Positions 17,344 to 26,080 of a DNA stretch of 64,000 nt are shown piece after piece; the first letter of the stretch is position 1, and each line of letters begins with the position of its first letter. The stretch is from JBOFBH01 sp051657715 (GTDB lineage: Bacteria; Actinomycetota; Actinomycetes; Actinomycetales; Angustibacteraceae): the NCBI GenBank assembly GCA_051657715.1, contig JBOFLF010000064.1, positions 124,001 through 188,000 on the forward strand. Reading direction: 5' to 3'. Position numbers and translations under genes: made by a program. The notes beneath the pieces are model-generated. The model was given only the letters and a program-made list of their open reading frames with translations. It did no database searches and was not told the DNA's origin.

Positions 17344-17387
17344 GTCTGGCCCGCCACAGCTCGAAGCCGGGACGCCATTGGCGCGGT

Positions 17388-18884
17388 ATGAGAGCCGCGC
17401 GCCGGGCCGACGTCGGGGCCAAGACGTACCGTACGTCGGTGAGCGTCCCTATCTCGCCGTTGACCACCGTCCCGCCCGGGACGGCTCCCGCCCCGCCCGC
17501 CGGTCTGCCCGGCACCGTCGCGCAGTTGCGCAGGTCGGGGCACGCCTACCGCTCGGTGAAGGCTGAGCTGCGGGAGAACCTGCTCGCTGCGTTGGCCGCG
17601 GGCCGGCAGCGGTTCCCCGGGATCGTCGGCTTCGACACCACGGTGCTGCCCGAGCTGGAGCGTGCCCTGCTGGCGGGGCACGACGTGGTCCTGCTGGGGG
17701 AGCGCGGCCAGGGCAAGACCCGGCTGATCCGCTCGCTGGTAGCGCTGTTGGACGAGTGGACACCGGTCATCGAGGGCTCCGAGCTGGGCGAGCACCCGTA
17801 CGTCCCGATCACCCCGGCGTCCCAGCGCCGAGCCGTCGAGCTGGGTGAGGAGCTGCCGGTGGCCTGGCGGCACCGCAGCGAGCGGTACGGCGAGAAGCTG
17901 GCCACCCCGGACACCAGCGTCGGCGACCTGATCGGCGACGTCGACCCGGTACGGGTGGCGCAGGGCCGCACCCTTGGCGACCCGGAGACCATTCACTTCG
18001 GCCTGGTGCCGCGTACCCACCGGGGGATCTTCGCGGTCAACGAGCTGCCGGACCTCGCCGAGCGGATCCAGGTGTCGCTGCTGAACGTGCTGGAGGAGCG
18101 GGACATCCAGGTCCGCGGGTACCAGCTGCGGCTGCCGCTGGACCTGCTGCTGGTGGCCAGCGCCAACCCGGAGGACTACACCAACCGGGGCCGGATCATC
18201 ACCCCGCTCAAGGACAGGTTCGGCGCCGAGGTCCGCACCCACTACCCGCTGGAGCTGGACGACGAGGTGGCCCTGGTCCGGCAGGAGGCCGAGCTGGTCG
18301 CCGAGGTACCGGACCACGTGCTGGAGCTGGTCGCCCGGTTCACCCGCGGGGTGCGCGAGTCGCCCGCGGTGGATGCTAGATCAGGGGTGTCCGCGCGGTT
18401 TGCGGTCGCGGCCGCCGAGACGGTCGCGGCCAGTGCGCTGCGCCGGGCCGCCCTGCGCGGCGAGGGCCACGCGGTGGCCCGGGTGGGCGACACCGAGTCG
18501 GTGGTCGGCACCCTGCGCGGCAAGGTGGAGTTCGAGAGCGGCGAGGAGGGCCGCGAGATCGAGGTGCTGGCGCACCTGCTGCGGGTGGCCACCGCGCAGA
18601 CCTTCCGGGACCGGGTCGGCGGCGTCGACCTGGCCGGCTTCGTCGAGCTGGTCGCGGACGACGGGGTGGTGGAGACCGGTGAGCTGGTCACGTCCGCCGA
18701 GGTGATGCAGCAGGTCGGGACGGTCGCCGGGCTCGGCAAGGTGCTGGACCACCTGGGGCTCGGCGACTCTCCGGGCGTGCCGCAGGCCGCGGCCGCCGTC
18801 GAGCTGGTGCTGGAAGGCTTGCACCTGACCCGGCGGCTGGCCAAGCAGGTCACCGACGACGGCCGCACCGTGTACGGGGGCTGA
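17388..18884 (+). CDS. MoxR/ChlI-like AAA+ ATPase
   Basis: 498 residues. Walker A is LLGERGQGKTRL near residue 105, with IFAVNELPDLAERIQVSLLNVLEERDIQVRG giving the Walker B/sensor region. LLLVASANPEDYTNRGRIITPLKDRFGAEV is a typical magnesium-chelatase-like sensor-1 and arginine segment. The last ~180 residues form a helical lid domain. The gene ends 2 bp before the VWA-domain gene, so the two almost certainly work together as a MoxR-VWA chaperone pair that remodels or inserts cofactors into target proteins. The start is ambiguous: ATG at 17388, or GTG at 17439 (VSVPISPL). No target gene is adjacent. Confidence 0.85.
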   Translation: MRAARRADVGAKTYRTSVSVPISPLTTVPPGTAPAPPAGLPGTVAQLRRSGHAYRSVKAELRENLLAALAAGRQRFPGIVGFDTTVLPELERALLAGHDVVLLGERGQGKTRLIRSLVALLDEWTPVIEGSELGEHPYVPITPASQRRAVELGEELPVAWRHRSERYGEKLATPDTSVGDLIGDVDPVRVAQGRTLGDPETIHFGLVPRTHRGIFAVNELPDLAERIQVSLLNVLEERDIQVRGYQLRLPLDLLLVASANPEDYTNRGRIITPLKDRFGAEVRTHYPLELDDEVALVRQEAELVAEVPDHVLELVARFTRGVRESPAVDARSGVSARFAVAAAETVAASALRRAALRGEGHAVARVGDTESVVGTLRGKVEFESGEEGREIEVLAHLLRVATAQTFRDRVGGVDLAGFVELVADDGVVETGELVTSAEVMQQVGTVAGLGKVLDHLGLGDSPGVPQAAAAVELVLEGLHLTRRLAKQVTDDGRTVYGG

Positions 18885-18886
18885 CC

Positions 18887-20986
18887 GTGGCGTCCGGGGA
18901 GGGTCGCAGCCCCGGGTCGGGCGGGCGCCGCAGCCGGTACGCCAGCTGGCAGGGCGGCCAGGACCCGCTCGCCGCGCCGTACGACGTTCGCGCCGCGGTT
19001 GACGAGCTCGGCGAGGAGCTGCTGGCCGGCACCGGTCTGCGCGAGGCGCTGGCGAGCGTGTTGCGCCGCAGCCCGCGCGGCGAGCGCGGCGGCGGGCTGG
19101 ACGACCTGTTCGACCGGGCCCGCCGGACGCGCCGGGACGCGCTGCGCCGCGGCCGGTTGGACGGCGCGCTCACCCGGGCACAGGCGCTGCTGGACCAGGC
19201 CCTGGCCGCCGAGCGGGACGCCCTCGCCGTCCGGGACGATGACGACGCGCGGTTCGCCGAGGCCCGGCTGGACGCGTTGCCGCGGTCCACCGCGCGGGCC
19301 GTCCAGGAGCTGGCGGCCTACCCGTGGGCCAGCGACGAGGCCCGGGCGGTGTACCAGCGGATCCTCGCCGAGCTGCGCGACGACGTGCTCGGCCAGCGCT
19401 TCGCCGGCCTCCGGGACGCCCTGCGCGGTTCGCCGGGCGGGTCCGCCGGCTCGGGAAGATCCGGCGATCCGGCTGTTGGGGCCGATTCCCTGCAGCGGGT
19501 CGCAGAGATGGTGGACGACCTCAACGACCTGCTCGCCAAACACGCCAGCGGCCAGGACACCACCGACGCGTTCGCCGCGTTCATGGACCGGCACGTCGAG
19601 TTCTTCCCCGAGCGCCCGCAGGACGTCGACGATCTGGTGGATCTGTTGGCCCGCCGGGCCGCGGCGGGGGAGCAACTGATGCGTTCGCTGAGCCCCGCGC
19701 AGCGCGAGGAGCTGGGACAGCTGATGGCCCAGGCGCTCGGCGGCCTGGCGGACCGGATGGCCCAGCTCTCGGAGAACCTGCGCGAGCTGCGTCCCGACCT
19801 GCCCTGGGGGCGCGGCGAGCAGGGCTCCACCGCTGGGCCCGGCGCCGAGCCACTCGGCTACGGCGAGGCCACCGGCGTCCTGGAGGAGGTCGCAGAACTG
19901 GACGCGCTGCTGGAGCAGCTCGGCCAGCGGCACCCCGGCGCCACCCTCGACGACGTGGACGTCGAGGCGGTGCAGCGGCAGCTGGGTCGCCAGGCCGCGG
20001 ACGACGTCCGCAGGTTGCGTGAGCTGGAGCGCGAGCTGCGTCTCCAGGGCTGGCTGTCCGGCTCTGCGAACGACACGATGCTGACGCCGAAAGCGTTGCG
20101 GCGTCTGGGTTCCACCGCCCTGCGGACGGTGTTCGCTGCGCTCCAGACCGGCCGCCCCGGTCAGCACGACCTGCGATCGGCCGGGTCTGCGGGCGAGCTG
20201 ACCGGAGCCTCCCGAGCCTGGGAGTTCGGTGACGAGCAGCCCCTGGACGTCGTACGGACCCTGGCCAACGCGGTCCGCCGCGCCGCTCCGGCTCCGGGGA
20301 CGGGCCATGATCGGCGACGCCCGATCCCGTTGCAGGTGCAGGACTTCGAGGTGCTCCAGACCGAGCGGCGGGCCACCGCCGCGGTCGCGCTGTGCGTGGA
20401 CCTGTCGTTCTCCATGGTGGCCGAGGGCCGGTGGGGTCCGATGAAGCAGACCGCGCTCGCATTGCACCACCTGGTGGCCACCCGATTCCCGCAGGATGCG
20501 CTGCAGATCATCGGCTTCGGCCGATACGCGCTGCGGCTGAGCGCTGCCGAGCTGGCCGGTGCCGAACCGGATTTCGTGCAGGGCACCAACCTGCAGCACG
20601 CTCTGCAGCTGGCCCGTCACCACCTGCGCCGGCACTCCGGCAGCGACCCGGTGGTGCTGGTGGTCACCGATGGCGAGCCGACCGCGCACCTGGCCCGAGG
20701 CGGCGAGCTGGGTGGCGCACCGGGCGGTGAGCCGGTGTTCGCCTGGCCGCCGCGACCGGAGACCGTCCGCGCCACCGTGGCCGAGGTGGACCTGCTGACC
20801 CGTTATGGCGCCAGCCTCAACGTGTTCATGCTCGGCGAGGATCCCGGCCTGCGCCGATTCGTCGACGGGGTGGCCCGGCGCAACGGCGGCCGGGTCTTCA
20901 CCCCGGCCGCGGCCGACCTGGGGCGGTATGTGGTGGCGGACTACTTGCGGGCGCGGCAGGGCCGCCGGGCCCGCCGCGGCGCTTGA
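18887..20986 (+). CDS. VWA domain-containing partner of the MoxR-like ATPase
   Basis: 699 residues. Residues 1-480 are mostly helical and charged, with several coiled-coil-like stretches (LMRSLSPAQREELGQLMAQAL and others). The C-terminal ~210 residues are a von Willebrand factor A domain with the MIDAS motif CVDLSFSM (Asp-x-Ser-x-Ser), the metal-coordinating Thr in VQGTNLQHAL and Asp in VLVVTDGEPTAHL. The GTG start follows the ATPase stop by two bases. By analogy with BchI/BchD and MoxR/VWA systems it is the substrate-recognition partner of the ATPase. It ends RRARRGA. Confidence 0.87.
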   Translation: MASGEGRSPGSGGRRSRYASWQGGQDPLAAPYDVRAAVDELGEELLAGTGLREALASVLRRSPRGERGGGLDDLFDRARRTRRDALRRGRLDGALTRAQALLDQALAAERDALAVRDDDDARFAEARLDALPRSTARAVQELAAYPWASDEARAVYQRILAELRDDVLGQRFAGLRDALRGSPGGSAGSGRSGDPAVGADSLQRVAEMVDDLNDLLAKHASGQDTTDAFAAFMDRHVEFFPERPQDVDDLVDLLARRAAAGEQLMRSLSPAQREELGQLMAQALGGLADRMAQLSENLRELRPDLPWGRGEQGSTAGPGAEPLGYGEATGVLEEVAELDALLEQLGQRHPGATLDDVDVEAVQRQLGRQAADDVRRLRELERELRLQGWLSGSANDTMLTPKALRRLGSTALRTVFAALQTGRPGQHDLRSAGSAGELTGASRAWEFGDEQPLDVVRTLANAVRRAAPAPGTGHDRRRPIPLQVQDFEVLQTERRATAAVALCVDLSFSMVAEGRWGPMKQTALALHHLVATRFPQDALQIIGFGRYALRLSAAELAGAEPDFVQGTNLQHALQLARHHLRRHSGSDPVVLVVTDGEPTAHLARGGELGGAPGGEPVFAWPPRPETVRATVAEVDLLTRYGASLNVFMLGEDPGLRRFVDGVARRNGGRVFTPAAADLGRYVVADYLRARQGRRARRGA

Positions 20987-20991
20987 CGGAT

Positions 20992-21062
20992 CGAGTCACC
21001 TGGCCTGTCGAGGTCACCTGAGCTGCCGAGTCGCGTCGTCTGCTGAGTCACGTGGTCGGCTG
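20992..21062. repeat. Four degenerate 17-18 bp tandem units between VWA and sirtuin genes
   Basis: Units starting at 20992, 21009, 21027 and 21045 share a CGAGTCACCTG-like head. The last unit contains the stop codon of the convergent sirtuin gene. The spacing is 17 or 18 bp throughout and similarity decays along the array. Confidence 0.5.
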
Positions 21063-22022
21063 ACGTGCCGGCAGGTGCGCTGCCAGACCGGTGAGCACCT
21101 CGGTGCAGCCGGCGTCCAGTCGCACGGCCACCAGGTCGTCGCCGCGGGTCGGACCCCGGTTGGCCAGCACCACCGGGGTGCCGTCCCGGTGCGCCCGGCG
21201 GACGAACCGCAACCCGGACTGGACGGTCAACGAGGTGCCCGCCACCAGCAGTGCCCCGGCGTCGGCGACCATCGCGTAGCATCGCTGCACCCGCTCGCGC
21301 GGCACGTTCTCGCCGAAGAACACCACGTCCGGCTTGAGCAGGCCGCGGCACGCCAGGCAGCCGGCGAGCCGGAACGACGCGATCAACTCGGGGTCGGTGA
21401 GCTCGACGTCGCCGTCCGGCTTCGCCGCACCGCTCGTAGCGCCGGCAGGGGTGCCGGCCGGGCCCGCGGGGCCGGCTGACCGGACCGTCTCGGCGAGCAC
21501 CCGCTCGGCGAAACCCGGGTTGAGCTGGATCAGCCGCTCGTGCAACGCCGCCCGGCTGGTCACCTGCCCGCACCGCAGGCAGACCACGTCGGCGATCCGC
21601 CCGTGCAGGTCGACGACATCGCGGCTGCCGGCCGACTGGTGCAGCCCGTCCACGTTCTGGGTGATCAGTCCGCGCAGGACGCCGGCGCCTTCCAGCGCCG
21701 CCAGCGCCCGGTGCCCGCCGTTCGGCGCGGCGTCCCGCATCAGCCGCCACCCCAGGTGGCTGCGCGCCCAGTACCGCCGCTGCGCGTCCGGGCCGCTGAC
21801 GAACTCCTGGTAGGTCATCGGACGCCGGGCCGGCGCGCTCGGGCCGCGGTAGTCCGGGATCCCGGAGTCAGTGGACAGCCCGGCTCCGGTGAGCGCCACC
21901 ACCCGGCCGACCGCCAGCACCTCTGCGGCCTCGTCCAGCGCCCTGTGCCACCCGTCGACCACCGGATGACCGTCGACCACGTGCGCCACCTTCCCAGCGT
22001 AGGCACCGGCGGCCGACCGCAC
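21048..22022 (-). CDS. Sir2-family NAD-dependent protein deacylase
   Basis: About 324 residues with the sirtuin NAD-binding motifs VVALTGAGLSTDSGIPDYRGP, LITQNVDGLHQSAGS and DLHGRIADVVCLRCG, and a second zinc Cys pair (GCLACRG). The catalytic His is in ELHG-like DLHGR, and the C-terminal motif VAGTSLTVQSG is present. GIPDYRG rather than GIPDFRG is common in actinobacterial class II-type members. A Gly/Ala-Pro-rich insertion (RSAGPAGPAGTPAGATSG) sits inside the small zinc module. It should remove acyl groups from lysines in the cytoplasm. The N-terminus is uncertain; a GTG about 12 codons inside would also fit. Confidence 0.92.
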   Translation of the reverse strand: MRSAAGAYAGKVAHVVDGHPVVDGWHRALDEAAEVLAVGRVVALTGAGLSTDSGIPDYRGPSAPARRPMTYQEFVSGPDAQRRYWARSHLGWRLMRDAAPNGGHRALAALEGAGVLRGLITQNVDGLHQSAGSRDVVDLHGRIADVVCLRCGQVTSRAALHERLIQLNPGFAERVLAETVRSAGPAGPAGTPAGATSGAAKPDGDVELTDPELIASFRLAGCLACRGLLKPDVVFFGENVPRERVQRCYAMVADAGALLVAGTSLTVQSGLRFVRRAHRDGTPVVLANRGPTRGDDLVAVRLDAGCTEVLTGLAAHLPARQPTT

Positions 22023-22088
22023 GCCTCGGATGACGTCGTTCGCCGGCCGCCCGGCACATCGCTCAGGCGGCGCTCAGGCCCATGGTGC

Positions 22089-23594
22089 TCAGGTCGCGGT
22101 GCGGTGCCCGGCCAGCGGGGGCGCGTCGATGGCGCAGTGGTGGCATGGGCCGGGCTGTGGCTGCTCGGTATTCGGTGCTGGCGGCGGGCTCGAGGCGCGT
22201 CCGCCGACCAGCAACGCGGACAACACGCCGCCGAGGCCGAGCAGCACCGCGCAGCCGACCATCGCCCGACCGAAGCCGGCGTCGTATGCCGCCGGGTTGT
22301 CCAGGGAGCCGCTGCCCAGGCCGGTGGCCAACGGCAGCACCGCGATGGCGATCAACCCAGCGGCGCGGGCCACCGCGTTGTTGATGCCGGACGCGATCCC
22401 CGCGTGTCGGTCCGGGGCCGAGCCGAGCACTGCCGAGGTCAGCGGCGCCACGGTCAGCGTCAGGCCCAGGCCGAACACCGCGACCGCGGGCAGCACGTCG
22501 CCGAGGTAGCTGGCGTCCGCGCCGACCCGAGCGAGCAGGAGCAGCCCGAGCCCGCTGGTGATCGGTCCGACGGTCATGAACGGTCGCGGCCCGAACCGCT
22601 CGCTCCACCGGCCCACCCGCGCCGAGCCGAGCAGCATGAGCGCGGTCACCGGGAGCAACGCGGCGCCGGCCGCCGTCGGGCTGAACCCGCTAACCAGCTG
22701 TAGCTGGAGGGCCAGCACGAAGAACACCCCAGACAGCGCCGCGTAGACGACGCAGGTCACGACGTTCGAGGCGGTGAACCGCGCGGAACGGAAGATGTCT
22801 GGGGGAACCAGCGGGTGCGGGCTGCGGCGCTCGATCGTCGCAAACCCGGCCAGGCCGAGGCCGGCGACCACCAGGCAGCCCACGGCGAGCGCGTCCAGCC
22901 CGCCCGCGCCCCAGGAGATCAGCCCCCAGGTCAACGCGGCCAGCCACAGGACACCGGTGCCGGCACCGACCATGTCCACATGTGGATCGGCTTGCTCGTC
23001 CCGGGACTCCGGCACGTGCCGCAGTGCGACCACGATGACCACGACGGCCACCGGCAGGTTGATCAGGAAGATCCACCGCCAGGACGCCTGCTCGATCAGC
23101 CAGCCACCGAGGAACGGTCCGACCGCTCCGGCCACGCCGCTCAGCCCGGACCACGCGCCGATCGCCGCGGACCGGTCTCGGGGGTCGAAGGACGCCGAGA
23201 TGATCGCCAGCGACCCTGGCGTCAGCAGCGCGGACGCCACACCCTGCAGCACGCGCCCGGCGATCAGCAGCTCCACCGACGGCGCCACCGCGCACAGCAG
23301 GGAGGAGACGGCGAAGCCTCCAGCTCCCCACAAGAAGACGCGGCGGCGTCCCAGTCGATCACCCAGCGCCCCACCCAGCAGGATCAGCGCCGCCAGGGTG
23401 AGCAGGTAGCCGTTGATCGTCCACTGCAACCCGACCAGGTCGGCGTCCAGGTCCCGACCGATCGCCGGCAGCGCCAGATTCACCACGGTCGCGTCGAGTG
23501 AGGCGATGCTGCTGCCCAGCACGGTCGCGACCAGCACCCAACGCCCACGCGCCTGCGATGTCCGCACCGGTACCAGCGCGCTCGGGCCGATCAT
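22089..23594 (-). CDS. MFS drug exporter, DHA2 (EmrB/QacA) family
   Basis: About 501 residues with 14 predicted hydrophobic segments. DHA2 motifs are visible: SIASLDATVVNLALPAIGRDL in helix 1, GALGDRLGRRRVF (motif A), LIAGRVLQGVASALLTPGSLA, and GPFLGGWLIEQASWRWIFLINLP (motif C and following). These transporters expel cationic drugs or antibiotics using the proton gradient. ATG 23594 has a GGGAG site eight bases upstream; ATG 23612 lacks one. The gene lies downstream of the L11 paralogue on the same strand, separated by the 18-bp repeat array, so co-expression is plausible. The substrate is unknown. Confidence 0.9.
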   Translation of the reverse strand: MIGPSALVPVRTSQARGRWVLVATVLGSSIASLDATVVNLALPAIGRDLDADLVGLQWTINGYLLTLAALILLGGALGDRLGRRRVFLWGAGGFAVSSLLCAVAPSVELLIAGRVLQGVASALLTPGSLAIISASFDPRDRSAAIGAWSGLSGVAGAVGPFLGGWLIEQASWRWIFLINLPVAVVVIVVALRHVPESRDEQADPHVDMVGAGTGVLWLAALTWGLISWGAGGLDALAVGCLVVAGLGLAGFATIERRSPHPLVPPDIFRSARFTASNVVTCVVYAALSGVFFVLALQLQLVSGFSPTAAGAALLPVTALMLLGSARVGRWSERFGPRPFMTVGPITSGLGLLLLARVGADASYLGDVLPAVAVFGLGLTLTVAPLTSAVLGSAPDRHAGIASGINNAVARAAGLIAIAVLPLATGLGSGSLDNPAAYDAGFGRAMVGCAVLLGLGGVLSALLVGGRASSPPPAPNTEQPQPGPCHHCAIDAPPLAGHRTAT

Positions 23595-23690
23595 CGGCAG
23601 GTCTCCCGTCATCGATCATCCATGGCCACCGCAGCACAGGCCCGGGAGCGCAGGGCATAGACCCAGAAGGGCGGTCCCAGACGGGAACCG

Positions 23691-23775
23691 GCTAGACCTC
23701 GACGACCGGCTAGACCTCGACGACCGGCTAGACCTCGACGACCGGCTAGACCTCGACGACCGGCTAGACCTCGAC
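23691..23775. repeat. 4.7 perfect copies of an 18-bp unit at the rplK-like 3' end
   Basis: Unit GCTAGACCTCGACGACCG starts at 23691, 23709, 23727 and 23745, with a 13-bp partial copy at 23763. The partial copy is the 3' end of the L11-paralogue gene including its TAG stop (complement CTA at 23764-23766). Each further copy repeats that stop in the same frame. Identity between copies is complete, so the expansion is recent. Confidence 0.95.
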
Positions 23776-24198
23776 TTTGAGGCCCATCGAGCGGGCAGAA
23801 CCGGCGACGACCTTGACAGCCTCGTCGAGGTCGTCGGTGTTGAGGTCTGGGAGCTTCTGTCGCGCGACGTCCTGGACCACTGACGCCGGCACCGTCCCGA
23901 CCGTCGAGATGCCCGGGGTGCTGCTGCCCTTCTGGATGCTGAGAGCACGCTTGATCAGCGACGAGGTGGTGGGGGTGCGCGCTGCCACTGAAGTGGACCG
24001 GTCGTCGAAGATCGTGATGTCGGCTGCTACGTCCAGCCCGCGGTACTGCTCGGTCGCCTCGTTGAACTCCTTCATCACCTGCACGATGTTGATCCCGTGA
24101 GCGCCGAGCACCTGCCCGACCTTGGCGACGTTCGCGGCGCCGGCCGGCTGCTGGATCCGGACGACGGCAGTGACTTTCCGGGACTTCTTGGGGGGCAT
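23764..24198 (-). CDS. Divergent ribosomal protein L11 paralogue
   Basis: 144 residues, full L11 length. N-terminal domain MPPKKSRKVTAVVRIQQPAG, linker, and C-terminal rRNA-binding domain ending DDLDEAVKVVAGSARSMGLK are clear. The proline-rich switch that canonical L11 carries (roughly NPSPPVGPALGQ) is replaced here by NVAKVGQVLGAH, losing every proline and one residue. Proline positions in this segment are where thiostrepton and micrococcin resistance mutations fall. The normal rplK of actinobacteria lies with nusG/rplA, which is not here, so by context this is a second copy. It follows tRNA-Leu and precedes an MFS exporter. Function is inferred: an alternative L11 under stress or antibiotic exposure. 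Confidence 0.85.
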   Translation of the reverse strand: MPPKKSRKVTAVVRIQQPAGAANVAKVGQVLGAHGINIVQVMKEFNEATEQYRGLDVAADITIFDDRSTSVAARTPTTSSLIKRALSIQKGSSTPGISTVGTVPASVVQDVARQKLPDLNTDDLDEAVKVVAGSARSMGLKVEV

Positions 24199-24296
24199 CT
24201 GGGCGTACCTGCGCTCTCTGGCTGTACCGGCCTCTCATCGCGTTCGAGAAGCCAACGGGACTCACGACAGTGACTCGACATGTGACGCGAACATCG

Positions 24297-24381
24297 TGTC
24301 CGGAGGGGGACTTGAACCCCCACGCCCGTTGAAGGGCACTAGCACCTCAAGCTAGCGCGTCTGCCATTCCGCCACCCGGAC
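24297..24381 (-). tRNA. tRNA-Leu (anticodon GAG)
   Basis: An 85-nt class II tRNA. The acceptor stem GTCCGGG pairs with TCCGGAC with one G-T pair. The anticodon stem CTAGC/GCTAG encloses loop TTGAGGT, giving anticodon GAG for CUC/CUU leucine codons. A long variable arm closes with TGCCC/GGGCG, and the T arm is GGGGG-TTCAAGT-CCCCC. The discriminator base is A; CCA is not encoded. No direct repeat of its 3' end was found in the window. Confidence 0.96.
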
Positions 24382-24619
24382 GAGTGGACCGCCGCACCAC
24401 AGTGCCGAACGCCGTAGCTCTGATCACGATCGGGAGGGAGGGTGACCACCCAACGGTCGTAAACCACACGACGGTCGACCACTGGGGCCTTCGCGGTTCG
24501 GTTCCAGGTTAACACGTAGCGATCGGCTGCCTGCTGTGGCTGAACGTGACCGCAGGTGCCCGGCCCTGGCCGGCGTACCGTGGCCAAGAGGTCGACCACC
24601 GATCACGTGAGGAGAGTCG
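24382..24619. other. Intergenic region between tRNA-Leu and M20 peptidase
   Basis: 238 bp holding the divergent promoters of the tRNA and of the peptidase gene. GAGGAGA just before 24620 is the peptidase ribosome-binding site. I see no open frame of coding character and no clear consensus promoter. Confidence 0.5.
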
Positions 24620-25996
24620 ATGAGCCAGCCGCCCAGTCCGTCCGCGGTCGGATCGACTGGTCCGTCGACCGGGTCGAGCACGGCGCAGGACGAGGTGGTC
24701 GAGGTGTGCCGCGAGCTGCTGCAGCTCGACACCAGCAACTATGGCGACGGCTCGGGGCCTGGTGAACGGGCCGCCGCCGAGCACGTGATGGGGTTGCTGA
24801 CCGACGTTGGTCTGGACCCGGTGCTGGTCGAGAGCGATCCGCGGCGGAGCACGGTGGTGGTCCGGGTCGAGGGCGACCCAACCGGCACCGCTGAGCGCGG
24901 CGCCCTGCTGCTGCACGGTCACCTGGACGTGGTCCCCGCCGAGGCCGTGGACTGGCAGCTGCCGCCGTTCGCCGGCCAGGAGCGCGATGGGTGCCTGTGG
25001 GGGCGCGGCGCCGTCGACATGAAGGACATGGACGCGATGATGCTCGCGGTGCTGCGGGACCTGGCCCGCTCCGGCCGGCGCCCGCCCCGGGACCTGGTGT
25101 TCGCCTTCTTCGCCGACGAGGAGGCCGGCGGCGGACGGGGCAGCCACTGGATCGTCGAGCACCGGCGAGACCTGCTGGACGGCGTCACCGAGGCGATCAG
25201 CGAGGTCGGCGGCTACTCGGTGACCCTGCCCGGACGCGACGGCGACCCGGTCCGGGCGTACCTGTTGCAGACCGCCGAGAAGGGGATCATCTGGCTGCGG
25301 CTGGTCGCGCACGGCCGAGCCGGCCACGGGTCGATGATCAACGCGGACAACGCAGTTGCCCGGCTCGCCACCGCGGTGTCCCGGATCGGTCACCACCCCT
25401 GGCCGATCGAGATCACCCCGACGGTGCGCGAGTTCCTGGACCACGTCACGCAGATCACCGGGGTGGTGTTCGACCACACCAAGCCCCAGGAGCTGCTCGA
25501 CCGGCTCGGGTCGATCGCGCGGTTCGTCGGCGCCACGTTCCAGGACACCGCGAACCCGACGATGCTGCGGGCCGGGTACAAGCACAACGTCGTCCCGCAG
25601 ACCGCGGAGGCGTTCGTGGACTGCCGGTTCCTTCCTGGCCACGAGGACGCCCTGCTGACCACCATCCGGGAGCTGGCCGGGTCGGACATCGACGTCCAGG
25701 TGCAGCATCGGGACGTCGCCGTGCAGACCGCGTTCGACGGCCGTCTGGTGAACCGGATGGTCGCCGCCCTGCAGGCCGAGGACCCGGGTGCTCCGGTGCT
25801 GCCGTACTGCCTGTCCGGCGGCACCGACAACAAGGCGCTGAGCCGGATCGGGATCCGCGGCTTCGGGTTCGCACCGTTGCGGCTGCCGCCCGATCTGGAC
25901 TTTCCGGCGATGTTCCACGGTGTCGACGAACGCGTCCCGGTGGATGCGCTGCGGTTCGGCACCCGGGTGCTCGACCGACTGCTGCGCACCTGCTGA
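24620..25996 (+). CDS. M20 family metallopeptidase
   Basis: 458 residues. Metal ligands are visible in LLLHGHLDVVPAE (His, Asp), GRGAVDMKD (bridging Asp), FAFFADEEAGGGRGSHW (catalytic Glu-Glu) and a C-terminal SGGTDNKALSRIGIRGFGFAP with PAMFHGVDERVPV. These define the ArgE/DapE/carboxypeptidase G2 zinc-peptidase fold with a central dimerisation domain (GRAGHGSMINADNAV). It should hydrolyse an N-acyl amino acid or dipeptide in the cytoplasm. The M. tuberculosis positional counterpart is annotated DapE2, but substrate specificity cannot be assigned. A good RBS precedes the ATG. Confidence 0.9.
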   Translation: MSQPPSPSAVGSTGPSTGSSTAQDEVVEVCRELLQLDTSNYGDGSGPGERAAAEHVMGLLTDVGLDPVLVESDPRRSTVVVRVEGDPTGTAERGALLLHGHLDVVPAEAVDWQLPPFAGQERDGCLWGRGAVDMKDMDAMMLAVLRDLARSGRRPPRDLVFAFFADEEAGGGRGSHWIVEHRRDLLDGVTEAISEVGGYSVTLPGRDGDPVRAYLLQTAEKGIIWLRLVAHGRAGHGSMINADNAVARLATAVSRIGHHPWPIEITPTVREFLDHVTQITGVVFDHTKPQELLDRLGSIARFVGATFQDTANPTMLRAGYKHNVVPQTAEAFVDCRFLPGHEDALLTTIRELAGSDIDVQVQHRDVAVQTAFDGRLVNRMVAALQAEDPGAPVLPYCLSGGTDNKALSRIGIRGFGFAPLRLPPDLDFPAMFHGVDERVPVDALRFGTRVLDRLLRTC

Positions 25997-26039
25997 CGGC
26001 CCCACCGATCGGGCACGATCGAGGGCTCAGGCGATGCGC

Positions 26040-26080
26040 CCGGGCGGTCCCGCTCGGGCGGTGCGGTCAGGCGGTGCGGC
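26040..26080. repeat. Three imperfect 13-14 bp units at the DUF5703 3' end
   Basis: CGGGCGGTCCCGCT, CGGGCGGTGCGGT and CAGGCGGTGCGGC follow each other in the gap after the M20 gene. The stop codon of the convergent DUF5703 gene (complement TCA, 26067-26069) is inside the array. Confidence 0.45.

Noticed and set aside
18242..20689. 815-codon minus-strand open frame
   Set aside because: Antisense shadow of the MoxR/VWA genes, which have clear motifs on the plus strand.
23691..23775. CRISPR-like array of regular repeats
   Set aside because: The 18-bp units are directly adjacent with no spacers, and no cas genes are present in the window.
24297..24381. tRNA-Leu as attachment site of an integrated element
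   Set aside because: No integrase gene and no repeated tRNA 3' end were found in the window.
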